The position numbers and the translations under genes were made by a program. A stretch of 56,062 nucleotides of DNA from Butyrivibrio sp. AE3009 (GTDB taxonomy: Bacteria; Bacillota; Clostridia; Lachnospirales; Lachnospiraceae). How positions within the stretch are numbered: the first letter of the stretch is position 1; each line of letters begins with the position of its first letter. The stretch spans positions 1 to 56,062 of the forward strand of contig NZ_ATVS01000025.1 in NCBI RefSeq assembly GCF_000420845.1, in the 5' to 3' direction. A model generated the notes under the pieces. It saw only the letters and a program-made list of their open reading frames with translations. It had not been told where the DNA came from and made no database searches. Shown piece by piece: positions 8,205 through 15,096 of the stretch.

Positions 8205-8819
8205 CTATAATTCAAAAAATTCCTTCCATGCCGGTCCATAGAAATTCTGTACTGTTCCGGCAAAGTGAACCGCTTCTTCTCTGGAGAATCCATGTGTCAC
8301 TGTTTGAAAAAGTGCTTCGATGCACGCGGTCACCAGAAGATGGAATTCTTTTTGATTAATATCTTTCACATGAATTCCGTTTTTCCTGATCTCATCCATG
8401 TACCGTAGCGTCACTTTTTCCTCAAGATTTGCTATATCATGCTTGAAGTTCTCATAAATTGAGCCCTTGGACTTGCAAATAATAAGCTCAAACTCATCAT
8501 AGTGGTCGTAGATAAACTCCATAGCCCTTACCAGCTCGCCCTTTGAATCGCTTACATCTGCTATTTTGTTCTTTGAAAGATCATCAAAGTATTCATCTTC
8601 AATTTGATGATACAGATTCATGAGTCCATCCAAAGCCGGCTTGACCAGAGAAGTAAACATCTCTGCCTTCCCGGGGAAATGCTTATAAAGGCCGGATGCG
8701 CTCATACCACAGGCAGTTGCAATGCGGCGCATAGATGCGTCTTCAAAACCATACTTTTTAAACTCGTCAAAAGCGGCCTCTACAATTTTCTCATGATTCG
8801 CAGTCTTATCTCTTGGCAT
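8205..8819 (-). CDS. TetR/AcrR-family transcriptional repressor
   Basis: A 204-residue regulator. The N-terminal helix-turn-helix reads ASMRRIATACGMSASGLYKH (about residues 28-47), a classic TetR recognition region. The rest is an all-helical ligand and dimerisation domain. It lies just behind the exporter operon on the same strand with its own promoter. I predict that it represses the three units fronted by TGTTAGC-N4-GCTAACA palindromes and is released by a compound the exporter removes. A separate inverted repeat overlaps its own promoter and may serve autoregulation. Confidence 0.9.
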   Translation of the reverse strand: MPRDKTANHEKIVEAAFDEFKKYGFEDASMRRIATACGMSASGLYKHFPGKAEMFTSLVKPALDGLMNLYHQIEDEYFDDLSKNKIADVSDSKGELVRAMEFIYDHYDEFELIICKSKGSIYENFKHDIANLEEKVTLRYMDEIRKNGIHVKDINQKEFHLLVTACIEALFQTVTHGFSREEAVHFAGTVQNFYGPAWKEFFEL

Positions 8820-8850
8820 GTTCTCTCCCGTTTAGATGCAACAAAGAATA

Positions 8851-8895
8851 AGCGAACAGTGTACGCTAATGTATTTTTAGAGTACACTGTTCGCT
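8851..8895. repeat. 14-base inverted repeat across the tetR promoter
   Basis: AGCGAACAGTGTAC (8851-8864) and its exact reverse complement (8882-8895) are separated by 17 bases. The right arm overlaps the -10 box and spacer of the tetR promoter, so it is more likely a protein-binding site than an RNA hairpin. It differs from the TGTTAGC operator, though TGTTCGC inside the arm resembles one half-site. Confidence 0.7.
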
Positions 8896-8907
8896 TTCCT
8901 TCGTCAA
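8879..8907 (-). promoter_or_regulatory. Sigma-A-type promoter of tetR
   Basis: On the minus strand TTGACG (8902-8907) and TACTCT (8879-8884) are separated by 17 bases, about 60 bases before the tetR ATG. Confidence 0.55.
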
Positions 8908-8964
8908 TCGTTCTAAATGAATATTTTTCTCAGTTTTCTTTTGTACACGATAAAGCAAGTTTTG

Positions 8965-9087
8965 TCATGAAGCCTGCAATTTAACCATATGCGAGTAGAC
9001 TCCATTCATGCCTAAGAGAGTATTATGATCACCCTGCTGAAAGGATGTATTATTTACGCCTTCATCAAGGAACTTCAATATTAGATG
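8965..9087 (-). pseudogene. C-terminal remnant of an ABC-transporter ATPase
   Basis: A 40-codon open stretch on the minus strand ends with VNNTSFQQGDHNTLLGMNGV and YSHMVKLQAS-stop. This matches the last residues of ABC exporter ATPases (typically G-x-I-x-Q-G-x-H-x-x-L-L-x-x-N-G-x-Y-x-x-L). Nothing upstream in the frame encodes the rest of the domain; the chromate-transporter gene abuts it at 9092. It is probably the tail left by a deletion or insertion that replaced a third exporter gene. Confidence 0.65.
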
Positions 9088-9091
9088 GAAT

Positions 9092-9649
9092 TTAATACAC
9101 GACTATCCCCATTACTGCAGCAATGCAAATCAGCAAGATCGGTGATATCCCTGATTTAACTATTTTTCTGGAGCCAAAGTAAACAGCAGCCAAAACAGAG
9201 CATACTACGACAGCTTTTATATCCGGGTCAAGTATTGTTCCCTTAATGACAGTGTTCTGTAAGATCATACTAATGCTCATGGCAAGTATTACCCCCATGA
9301 TACATGGCTTTAGTCCTCTGAGCACCGCTTTTACATAAGGATTATTTAGCAGTCCCCTCATCAGTATCATTATAAGTACGATAATCACAAACGCAGGAAG
9401 GACAACTGAAAATGTTGCAATCAAAGCCCCGGGAATCCCTGCTGTCATGCTGCCTACATATGTAGCCATGTTGACCATGATCGGTCCGGGTGTGCTTTCA
9501 CTTACAGCGATCATATAGGCAAGTTTCTCATCATCAAGCCATCCATAATGCAGAACCACATCCCTTATGAGTGGTATTGCTGCATAAGCTCCGCCAAAAG
9601 AAAACAGTCCGACTTTCAAAAATCCAAGGAAGAGATCAAAATATATCAT
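9092..9649 (-). CDS. Chromate-transporter-family protein, second half-size subunit
   Basis: A 185-residue membrane protein of the short-chain CHR family. It carries the family signatures GLFSFGGAYAAIPLI near residue 15 and STPGPIMVNMATYVG near 52, with about six membrane segments. Short-chain members are encoded in pairs that together equal one long ChrA protein. Its ATG overlaps the end of the partner at 9646 by four bases. Family members are linked to chromate efflux, but many anaerobe pairs have no tested substrate. The regulator upstream suggests metal or anion sensing. Confidence 0.88.
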   Translation of the reverse strand: MIYFDLFLGFLKVGLFSFGGAYAAIPLIRDVVLHYGWLDDEKLAYMIAVSESTPGPIMVNMATYVGSMTAGIPGALIATFSVVLPAFVIIVLIMILMRGLLNNPYVKAVLRGLKPCIMGVILAMSISMILQNTVIKGTILDPDIKAVVVCSVLAAVYFGSRKIVKSGISPILLICIAAVMGIVVY

Positions 9650-10215
9650 ATGCTTCGTCCCTCCCCGTAAATTTTATTCCTGACGCAAAATGTTACAAGA
9701 CTGCAGAGGCCTGCTGCAATCATTAAAGATATTGATGATATCTTTATTGAAAAGAGATTAACTGCCATCATAATAAGAAAAACAGTTATTAACACAAACA
9801 GCTGAAATGGTTTCTTTGGCATCTTTATTATCATCTTAAGTGCCGCATCCAATATCAGTATGCCTACAGCAATCTTTATTCCTTTAAATGCGCTGGCTAT
9901 CCATGCTATTTCAAGAAAACTGTCAAGGAACAGCGAAATCAGATAGATGATAATAAAGGACGGAAGGATCACTCCTGCTGTAGCAGCGACTGCTCCCACC
10001 ATTCCACGCTTTTTGTATCCCACATAAGTAGCACAGTTTATCGCAATCGGACCAGGTGTTGATTCAGCAATGACTGTGATATCCATCATCTCATCATGGC
10101 TGATCCATTTTTTCTTTTCCACACAGATATCCTGTATCAGCGAAATCATGGCATATCCGCCGCCAAATGTAAATAAACCTATCTTTGCGAATGTCAGAAA
10201 CAGCTCAATGACCAC
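9646..10215 (-). CDS. Chromate-transporter-family protein, first half-size subunit
   Basis: A 189-residue partner of the protein at 9092-9649, with the same signatures: GLFTFGGGYAMISLIQD and ESTPGPIAINCATYVGYK. I choose the GTG at 10215, with GGAGG five bases before it. This gives a length matching its partner and an 11-base overlap with the regulator gene. The longer frame up to 10320 would lie wholly inside the histidine-rich end of that regulator. About six membrane segments. It probably acts with its partner as one antiparallel transporter. Confidence 0.85.
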   Translation of the reverse strand: MVIELFLTFAKIGLFTFGGGYAMISLIQDICVEKKKWISHDEMMDITVIAESTPGPIAINCATYVGYKKRGMVGAVAATAGVILPSFIIIYLISLFLDSFLEIAWIASAFKGIKIAVGILILDAALKMIIKMPKKPFQLFVLITVFLIMMAVNLFSIKISSISLMIAAGLCSLVTFCVRNKIYGEGRSI

Positions 10216-10942
10216 AATGACCTCCGCAATGATGATCCTCATCATGGTGATTACCACATGTATGTCCTTCTCCATGATGATTGCACTTAACGTCCGGATT
10301 ATAATCCAGCGCCCCATCAAGAAATGCCTTTACTGCCTCATCTGCACTACCTGATACGCCACCATATAGCTTTATTCCGGCTTTGCCAAGCGCTGCCTGG
10401 GCTCCACCGCCAATTCCTCCACAGATAAGTATGTCAACCTTACCGCCCATAAGGAATCCTGCAAGAGCACCATGCCCCTGACCGTTTGTATCTACTATTT
10501 CTTCGTTTACAATCTTTCCATCTTCCACGTCATAAACCTTGAACTTCTCTGTATGACCAAAATGCTGAAAGATCTCACCATTATCATATGTTACTGCAAT
10601 TCTCATATCGTTTTCTCCTTTTACTCTAAGGTTCTTAAAATTCTCACTCTGCATAATATTAAATCTGACATTGCCACCCGAGATAGTAAGGCTCCGTCCT
10701 TCTACCAGCATCTCAGCGATCTTTTTACGCGCGCTCTCATACATAGCTGTTACAGTTGTCCTGGCAACTCCCATTTCTCTGGCGCACTGTTCCTGAGTCA
10801 TTCCCTCCTTGTCCAACAAACGGATTGTTTCAAACTCATCAAAATTTAGCTTTATGGCTTCTCCTTCGATGGTCTCTGACGGACAAAAGCCAAACTGCCC
10901 GGGAAGACCCGCTATTTTTCTGCATTTTGTAAACTTAGGCAT
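10205..10942 (-). CDS. DUF134 DNA-binding domain fused to NifX/NifB-type metal-cofactor domain
   Basis: A 245-residue two-domain protein. Residues about 1-95 form a DUF134 (UPF0251) domain that begins MPKFTKCRKIAGLPGQFGFC and has a sigma-like helix-turn-helix (TQEQCAREMGVARTTVTAMY). Residues about 112-215 form a dinitrogenase iron-molybdenum cofactor domain (MRIAVTYDNGEIFQHFGHTE, ILICGGIGGGAQAAL). The tail is rich in His and Cys (HHGEGHTCGNHHDEDHHCGG), suited to binding metal. I infer a metal- or cofactor-sensing regulator of itself and the transporter pair downstream. The start at 10942 follows GGATGGGGT; the upstream extension to 11032 would read through the promoter. Confidence 0.88.
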   Translation of the reverse strand: MPKFTKCRKIAGLPGQFGFCPSETIEGEAIKLNFDEFETIRLLDKEGMTQEQCAREMGVARTTVTAMYESARKKIAEMLVEGRSLTISGGNVRFNIMQSENFKNLRVKGENDMRIAVTYDNGEIFQHFGHTEKFKVYDVEDGKIVNEEIVDTNGQGHGALAGFLMGGKVDILICGGIGGGAQAALGKAGIKLYGGVSGSADEAVKAFLDGALDYNPDVKCNHHGEGHTCGNHHDEDHHCGGHCGH

Positions 10943-10955
10943 ACCCCATCCTTTC

Positions 10956-11002
10956 TGACATATGTCAAAATGAATATTATCAGCGATATTGACATATGTC
11001 AA
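10956..11002 (-). promoter_or_regulatory. Promoter with two identical palindromic operators
   Basis: TGACATATGTCA occurs at 10956-10967 and again at 10990-11001, 34 bases centre to centre. On the minus strand the distal copy supplies a perfect -35 (TTGACA, 10997-11002), the -10 TAATAT is at 10974-10979 with a 17-base spacer, and the proximal copy follows the start point. This fits autoregulation by the DUF134 protein. Confidence 0.8.
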
Positions 11003-11019
11003 CAAGTGCTCGAGTGACG

Positions 11020-11052
11020 AAAAAAAGCCCAAACTACGATTTCAGTCCAGGC
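11020..11052 (-). terminator. Rho-independent terminator after the GNAT gene
   Basis: On the minus strand GCCTGGACT and AGTTTGGGC pair through nine positions, three of them G-U, and are followed by seven T residues. It closes the acetyltransferase gene at 11077-11892 and isolates the next promoter. Confidence 0.7.
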
Positions 11053-11076
11053 CGCTTTCACAAAATATATTTAGAT

Positions 11077-11892
11077 TTAATCTTCAAGCAAGTTTTTGAA
11101 CACCTGTGTTATTCTTGATTCGCCTTTATGGTTCCAGATAAACTTCACATCACTTCCAACAGAAGGCTCTTCAGTTAATTCATCCGAAAGCGTCGCAGGG
11201 ATCAAGAGTTCCCAGTATCGAACCATGTATTTATCCCCATCTATAGCTTCTACTACGCCAAGATGCTGCTCAAATATCTGCATGAAACCTTCCTGAACTT
11301 TGACCTTGCGATATACAGGGAATTCCTTATTAATCTCCTCAAGCCTCTTTTCATCTTCGAGTTTTTCAAAGTCTGCGCTCTCTATGAGCTTGCCTTTTAT
11401 CTGTGAAAAGTCCTCACTGAGAGGAAGGCACATAAGGGCATCAAATGTATTTCCCTGTGCATCCGTGATACCGCATTCTGCGCCGCGCTTAAACCCAAAT
11501 CTCGGATAGTAGTTTGGCTCTCCCATTAGTGCAATGGCTTTTATTCCCTCTTCCTTTGCAAGCTTTATGGTCTCTCGCATAAGAGCACCACCAATGTCAT
11601 TTCCTTCCATAGTCGGTTCAACAGCCAATGGACCGAAAGTAGCTATTTCATGTCTGGCATCTCCATCGACGATCCATGCCTTTGTATAATAAACAGCCCC
11701 GACTATTTTGCCGTCGACCTCTGCTATACGGCTGATCTCGGGAATGTAATCCTCTGATTCCCTGATAATGCGAATAAGAAAATGTTCGGTGCATCCGGGC
11801 CAATACTTATTCCAAAAACTACGCATAGCCATTAGTTCTACATTTTTATAATCTGCAGGCGTCTCCGCCCTTATTATCAAATTCTCAAGCAT
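11077..11892 (-). CDS. GNAT-family N-acetyltransferase with C-terminal extension
   Basis: A 271-residue protein. The N-terminal GNAT fold (about 1-165) shows the acetyl-CoA loop region FGPLAVEPTMEGNDIGGALM and the later strand-helix NYYPRFGFKRG. This is the YhbS-like pattern of predicted acetyltransferases. The C-terminal 100 residues form a beta-rich extension of unknown role. The ATG at 11892 is used because the longer frame to 12000 would begin inside the terminator hairpin of the upstream gene. A GAGGAA site lies rather far (12 bases) before it. The substrate is not evident. Confidence 0.82.
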   Translation of the reverse strand: MLENLIIRAETPADYKNVELMAMRSFWNKYWPGCTEHFLIRIIRESEDYIPEISRIAEVDGKIVGAVYYTKAWIVDGDARHEIATFGPLAVEPTMEGNDIGGALMRETIKLAKEEGIKAIALMGEPNYYPRFGFKRGAECGITDAQGNTFDALMCLPLSEDFSQIKGKLIESADFEKLEDEKRLEEINKEFPVYRKVKVQEGFMQIFEQHLGVVEAIDGDKYMVRYWELLIPATLSDELTEEPSVGSDVKFIWNHKGESRITQVFKNLLED

Positions 11893-11979
11893 GGTTGTTC
11901 TTATTTCCTCTCTTGTAATCGCAATTTCTTCAGTTTCTCTGATACTTAATAGATATTTCCACAAACATAGTTCAAGTAT

Positions 11980-12026
11980 AACAAAAAAAGAGACTTTCAC
12001 GAATTATTATCGTCAAAAGTCTCTTT
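11980..12026 (-). terminator. Rho-independent terminator after the radical SAM gene
   Basis: Long arms containing AAAGAGACTTT and AAAGTCTCTTT pair across a short TAATAA loop on the minus strand, with TTCG/CGAA extending the stem, followed by a run of T residues. It ends the flavodoxin-radical SAM unit. Confidence 0.75.
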
Positions 12027-12086
12027 ATTCTTTGATGCAATTCACATTATTTGGTCCATATCACATCTAAAGCAAAAAAATTCTGG

Positions 12087-13178
12087 CTATATTCCAAGAA
12101 TCGCCTCTACTTCATGCCTTTTTTCATAGAGAACACATCCGCCATCGTGATCATCCATAAGTACGCCTTCTTTCTGCAATGCTTTGAATAATCTTGAGTT
12201 CATGGCTTCCCTGAGGGATGTGTCCTTAACATTTATGTCTGAATATGGAGAAAACGGGCAGGGCTCAGCTCCGCCCTGGGAATTGATGTGAAAGAACCCT
12301 CTTCCGGCTGCAATACATCCACCTGAGCTCTTCTCATCACCGGGGAAAGATACAAATACCATCTCCTGATGTTCCTGCCTGAGCCTCATTATCTCTTTTC
12401 TAAGATATTCCCTTTCCTCATCTCCGGGAGCCAGGTGCTTTGAGTCGTCTGTCACAGGCACAAACTCGACAAATATCACTGCTTTACAGCCCTTATCTGA
12501 GAGCTTACCTATGAAATCCTCAGAGGATACATCTTTAAGGTTATCGGTAGTAACTGTCACCGATGCGCCATAAATGAGGCCGCGGCGGTTAAGCTCATCC
12601 ATATTTGAGATAAGTTTGTCATAAACACCCTCACCACGACGGCGGTCAGTCGCTTCCTTTTCACCCTCGATGCTCATGATAGGGATAAGATTCCTGTTAT
12701 TATCAAACATGTCAAAATACTTATCAGTCATGTAAGTACCGTTGGTAAAAATAGGAAACAGAATATTCTGTTTATTGCCCGCAGCTTCTATTACACCTTT
12801 TCTAAGAAGCGGCTCTCCGCCTGCCAGAAGTATAAAGCTTACTCCAAGGTCATCTGCCTCATTGAAGATCTTAAGCCATTCATCATCAGTAAGCTGTCTG
12901 ACCGGCTCAGAATCATTTGTAGCATTGTTGCATCTTGAATAGCAGCCTGCGCAGTGAAGATTACAGCTGCTGGTTATACTTGCAATGAGAAATGGAGGGA
13001 TATGCTCACCCTCTGCTTCCAGCCGTGCTCTTTTCTTTGATGCCGCTTTAGTTGCCAGTGCAAACTTAGCCATATATGCGCTCTCTTTTGGGTCCTTGAG
13101 AGTAGCTTTTATCGCGTCTGAAACTACCCTTTCGACTCCATGTGTCATATATTCCTGAATGTTAAAATCTTTGCTCAT
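12087..13178 (-). CDS. Radical SAM protein with SPASM-like C-terminus
   Basis: A 363-residue iron-sulfur enzyme. The radical SAM cluster motif is SCNLHCAGCYSRC (CxxxCxxC, near residue 70). FILLAGGEPLLR (near 120) is the SAM-binding GGEP motif. C-terminal cysteines in SSGGCIAAGRGFFHINSQGG and AEPCPFS, then GGCVLYEKR, suggest a SPASM-like or twitch region with an auxiliary cluster. Relatives modify peptides or act in cofactor maturation; no precursor peptide is visible nearby. The flavodoxin gene 29 bases upstream is a natural electron donor for this class of enzyme. Confidence 0.85.
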   Translation of the reverse strand: MSKDFNIQEYMTHGVERVVSDAIKATLKDPKESAYMAKFALATKAASKKRARLEAEGEHIPPFLIASITSSCNLHCAGCYSRCNNATNDSEPVRQLTDDEWLKIFNEADDLGVSFILLAGGEPLLRKGVIEAAGNKQNILFPIFTNGTYMTDKYFDMFDNNRNLIPIMSIEGEKEATDRRRGEGVYDKLISNMDELNRRGLIYGASVTVTTDNLKDVSSEDFIGKLSDKGCKAVIFVEFVPVTDDSKHLAPGDEEREYLRKEIMRLRQEHQEMVFVSFPGDEKSSGGCIAAGRGFFHINSQGGAEPCPFSPYSDINVKDTSLREAMNSRLFKALQKEGVLMDDHDGGCVLYEKRHEVEAILGI

Positions 13179-13207
13179 AATTCCAATACCTTTTCTAAAA
13201 ACTGTAA

Positions 13208-13618
13208 TTACTCAACAAACTTTTTAGCAAATGCAGCAGCATCCTTCATATCATCGGCATTGGGCCTGCCTTTATGGATGCCTTTAAACTCACCCTTGCA
13301 GTGGAATTCCCTCTCATCCATAGGAATACCGACCTTGTCAGCTTCCGCCTTAACCTTCTTGTATGTGGAATTAAGCATTGCTGCAGATCCGAAATTAACG
13401 ATTTTTCCTACGTTGTTACTGTCCAATGAACCAATAAAATCACGTACCTCCGGATCTATATTGAAAGCATAATAAGAATTTCCAAGAAAGAGTATGTCTA
13501 CCGGTTCGTTCACACCTTCACTGATTGGCATTGCCTCGACACCTAATTCCTTGGCAACTGCTTCGGCCAATCTCTTGGTATTTCCTGTCTTTGTGTAATA
13601 TCTGACTGCATATTTCAT
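13208..13618 (-). CDS. Flavodoxin-like protein
   Basis: A 136-residue FMN-binding electron carrier. The phosphate-binding loop is YYTKTGNTKRLAEAVA near residue 7, and LFLGNSYYAF near 50 is the second loop contacting the flavin. Length fits a short-chain flavodoxin. It is the first gene of a two-gene unit with the radical SAM protein; the pairing suggests that it supplies the electron for SAM cleavage. A GGAGGT site lies just before the ATG. Confidence 0.85.
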   Translation of the reverse strand: MKYAVRYYTKTGNTKRLAEAVAKELGVEAMPISEGVNEPVDILFLGNSYYAFNIDPEVRDFIGSLDSNNVGKIVNFGSAAMLNSTYKKVKAEADKVGIPMDEREFHCKGEFKGIHKGRPNADDMKDAAAFAKKFVE

Positions 13619-13717
13619 GATAGTACCTCCAAATTTCCATGATTTGTATTGTGCGCTATTTCATTGTCTAAAATCTTTTACTGTATAATAACCCTTCATA
13701 CAAAAAAAATCAAGCTA

Positions 13718-14485
13718 TCACCCTAATCCTACATCCAGAGCCATCATGAGTATGAATCCCAGAGCAAAAGAGATCGTTCCGATATTCGAATGCTCACCCT
13801 CGGACATCTCCGGGATAAGTTCCTCTACCACGACATATATCATGGCTCCAGCCGCAAAACTCAAAAGATAAGGCATCAGCGGAATAAAAAATCCTGATGC
13901 GGCAATGACTAAAAGTGCACCTATAGGTTCAACAATTCCGGACAGAACACCATACAGGAACGTCTTTCCTTTGGGAACTCCTTCACCCAGAAGCGGCATG
14001 GAAACAATTGCACCTTCAGGGAAGTTCTGGATTGCAATACCTATTGCCAGAGCCAGGGCTCCTGTAAAAGAGATTGTGCTGTTCCCGTAGAGCCAGCCGG
14101 CACATACTATTCCTACCGCCATTCCTTCAGGAAGATTATGGAGCGTGACAGCCAGTACAAGCTTAGTTGTTCTCTTAAGCCCGCTCTTCGGGCCTTCCTC
14201 GTTTTTATCCAGATGCATGTGAGGCGTTACCATATCCATTACCAGAAGGAAAAGCATTCCTATCCCGAATCCGACTGATACAGGGATAAACCCTAGTTTT
14301 CCCATTTCTGCTGTCTGATCAAGTGCAGGAAGCAAGAGACTGAAAAAAGATGCGGACACCATCACTCCTGATGCAAACCCAGTCAGGGCTCGCTGCATTT
14401 TCTGCCCCATCTCTTTTTTAAACAAAAATACACTGGCCGCTCCCAGCGCTGTACCCAGGAACGGAATAATGATTATATTCCACAT
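13718..14485 (-). CDS. ZIP-family divalent metal transporter
   Basis: A 255-residue membrane protein with about eight membrane segments. The metal-binding motifs of the ZIP family are clear: HNLPEGMAVGI (helix 4, near residue 116) and IQNFPEGAIVSM (helix 5, near 151), plus VVEELIPE near 225. The loop carries MDMVTPHMHLDKNEEG, a likely metal-collecting segment. ZIP proteins import zinc, iron or other divalent metals. AAGGAG precedes the ATG. It lies 19 bases after the acetyltransferase gene and is probably read with it. Confidence 0.9.
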   Translation of the reverse strand: MWNIIIIPFLGTALGAASVFLFKKEMGQKMQRALTGFASGVMVSASFFSLLLPALDQTAEMGKLGFIPVSVGFGIGMLFLLVMDMVTPHMHLDKNEEGPKSGLKRTTKLVLAVTLHNLPEGMAVGIVCAGWLYGNSTISFTGALALAIGIAIQNFPEGAIVSMPLLGEGVPKGKTFLYGVLSGIVEPIGALLVIAASGFFIPLMPYLLSFAAGAMIYVVVEELIPEMSEGEHSNIGTISFALGFILMMALDVGLG

Positions 14486-14504
14486 ATCTTACAGCTCCTT
14501 TTCT

Positions 14505-15008
14505 TTATGACTCACTGTCTATGAACTTATGAAAGAATCTGTTCATGGTACTGTGCACCACCTCTTTGGGGCGCTCAATCTCCTTATAACCCGTCTTTTC
14601 GTAGATGTGGATCGCAGCCTGAAGATTATCATGGGTCTCAAGATATGAAGCCTTATAGCCGGCCTCACGCATCTTATTCTCAATGAAATCTATCATCCGG
14701 TAGCCAAGCCCTGAACCTTTTGCAGAATCTGTAAGATAGAGTTTTTGCAGCTCTGCTGTATCTTGCATAGGCTCAAATCTGTCATATCCGATTCCTCCAA
14801 TAACTTCACCATTTGCATCCTCAATGACATAGTACCTTCGCTCATTATTGCCATAATAATCACTTAAATGATCCAATACGGAGTCAAAATAAACTGTTCC
14901 CGGAATATCAAGCTTAAACTGTTTCAGGTTATCTCTGACAAGCGCAGCCACTGCGGCATTATCAGCTTCTGTCATTTCTCTGAGTCTTACCATATCGCCC
15001 GTTATCAT
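14505..15008 (-). CDS. GNAT-family N-acetyltransferase
   Basis: A 167-residue acetyltransferase of typical single-domain length. LQKLYLTDSAKGSGLGYRMI (near residue 87) is the acetyl-CoA pyrophosphate loop, and YLETHDNLQAAIHIYEKTGY (near 123) is the motif B region with the usual N-xx-A-xx-x-Y-x-x-x-G-F/Y pattern. It begins MITGDMVRLREMTEADNAAV, also typical. The substrate is unknown. It heads a short unit with the ZIP transporter; AGGAGG precedes the ATG. Confidence 0.85.
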   Translation of the reverse strand: MITGDMVRLREMTEADNAAVAALVRDNLKQFKLDIPGTVYFDSVLDHLSDYYGNNERRYYVIEDANGEVIGGIGYDRFEPMQDTAELQKLYLTDSAKGSGLGYRMIDFIENKMREAGYKASYLETHDNLQAAIHIYEKTGYKEIERPKEVVHSTMNRFFHKFIDSES

Positions 15009-15096
15009 AATAGAGCTCCTCCTGTTTCCTTATTTTACCAGTATCAGAGCAGATTGGCGATATGTAATCCTCTGCGGGAGCTTTCGTTTTATCAGA

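Noticed and set aside
8851..8895. Reading the 14-base inverted repeat as a terminator
   Set aside because: No T-run follows on either strand, and one arm overlaps the tetR -10 box, so it would not be fully transcribed.
10216..10320. Longer N-terminus for the first chromate-transporter subunit
   Set aside because: It would lie entirely within the His-rich tail of the regulator gene; GGAGG before the GTG at 10215 and the length match with the partner favour the shorter form.
11893..12000. Upstream extension of the acetyltransferase gene
   Set aside because: The extension would start inside the terminator hairpin of the preceding gene, and the GNAT fold begins after the ATG at 11892.
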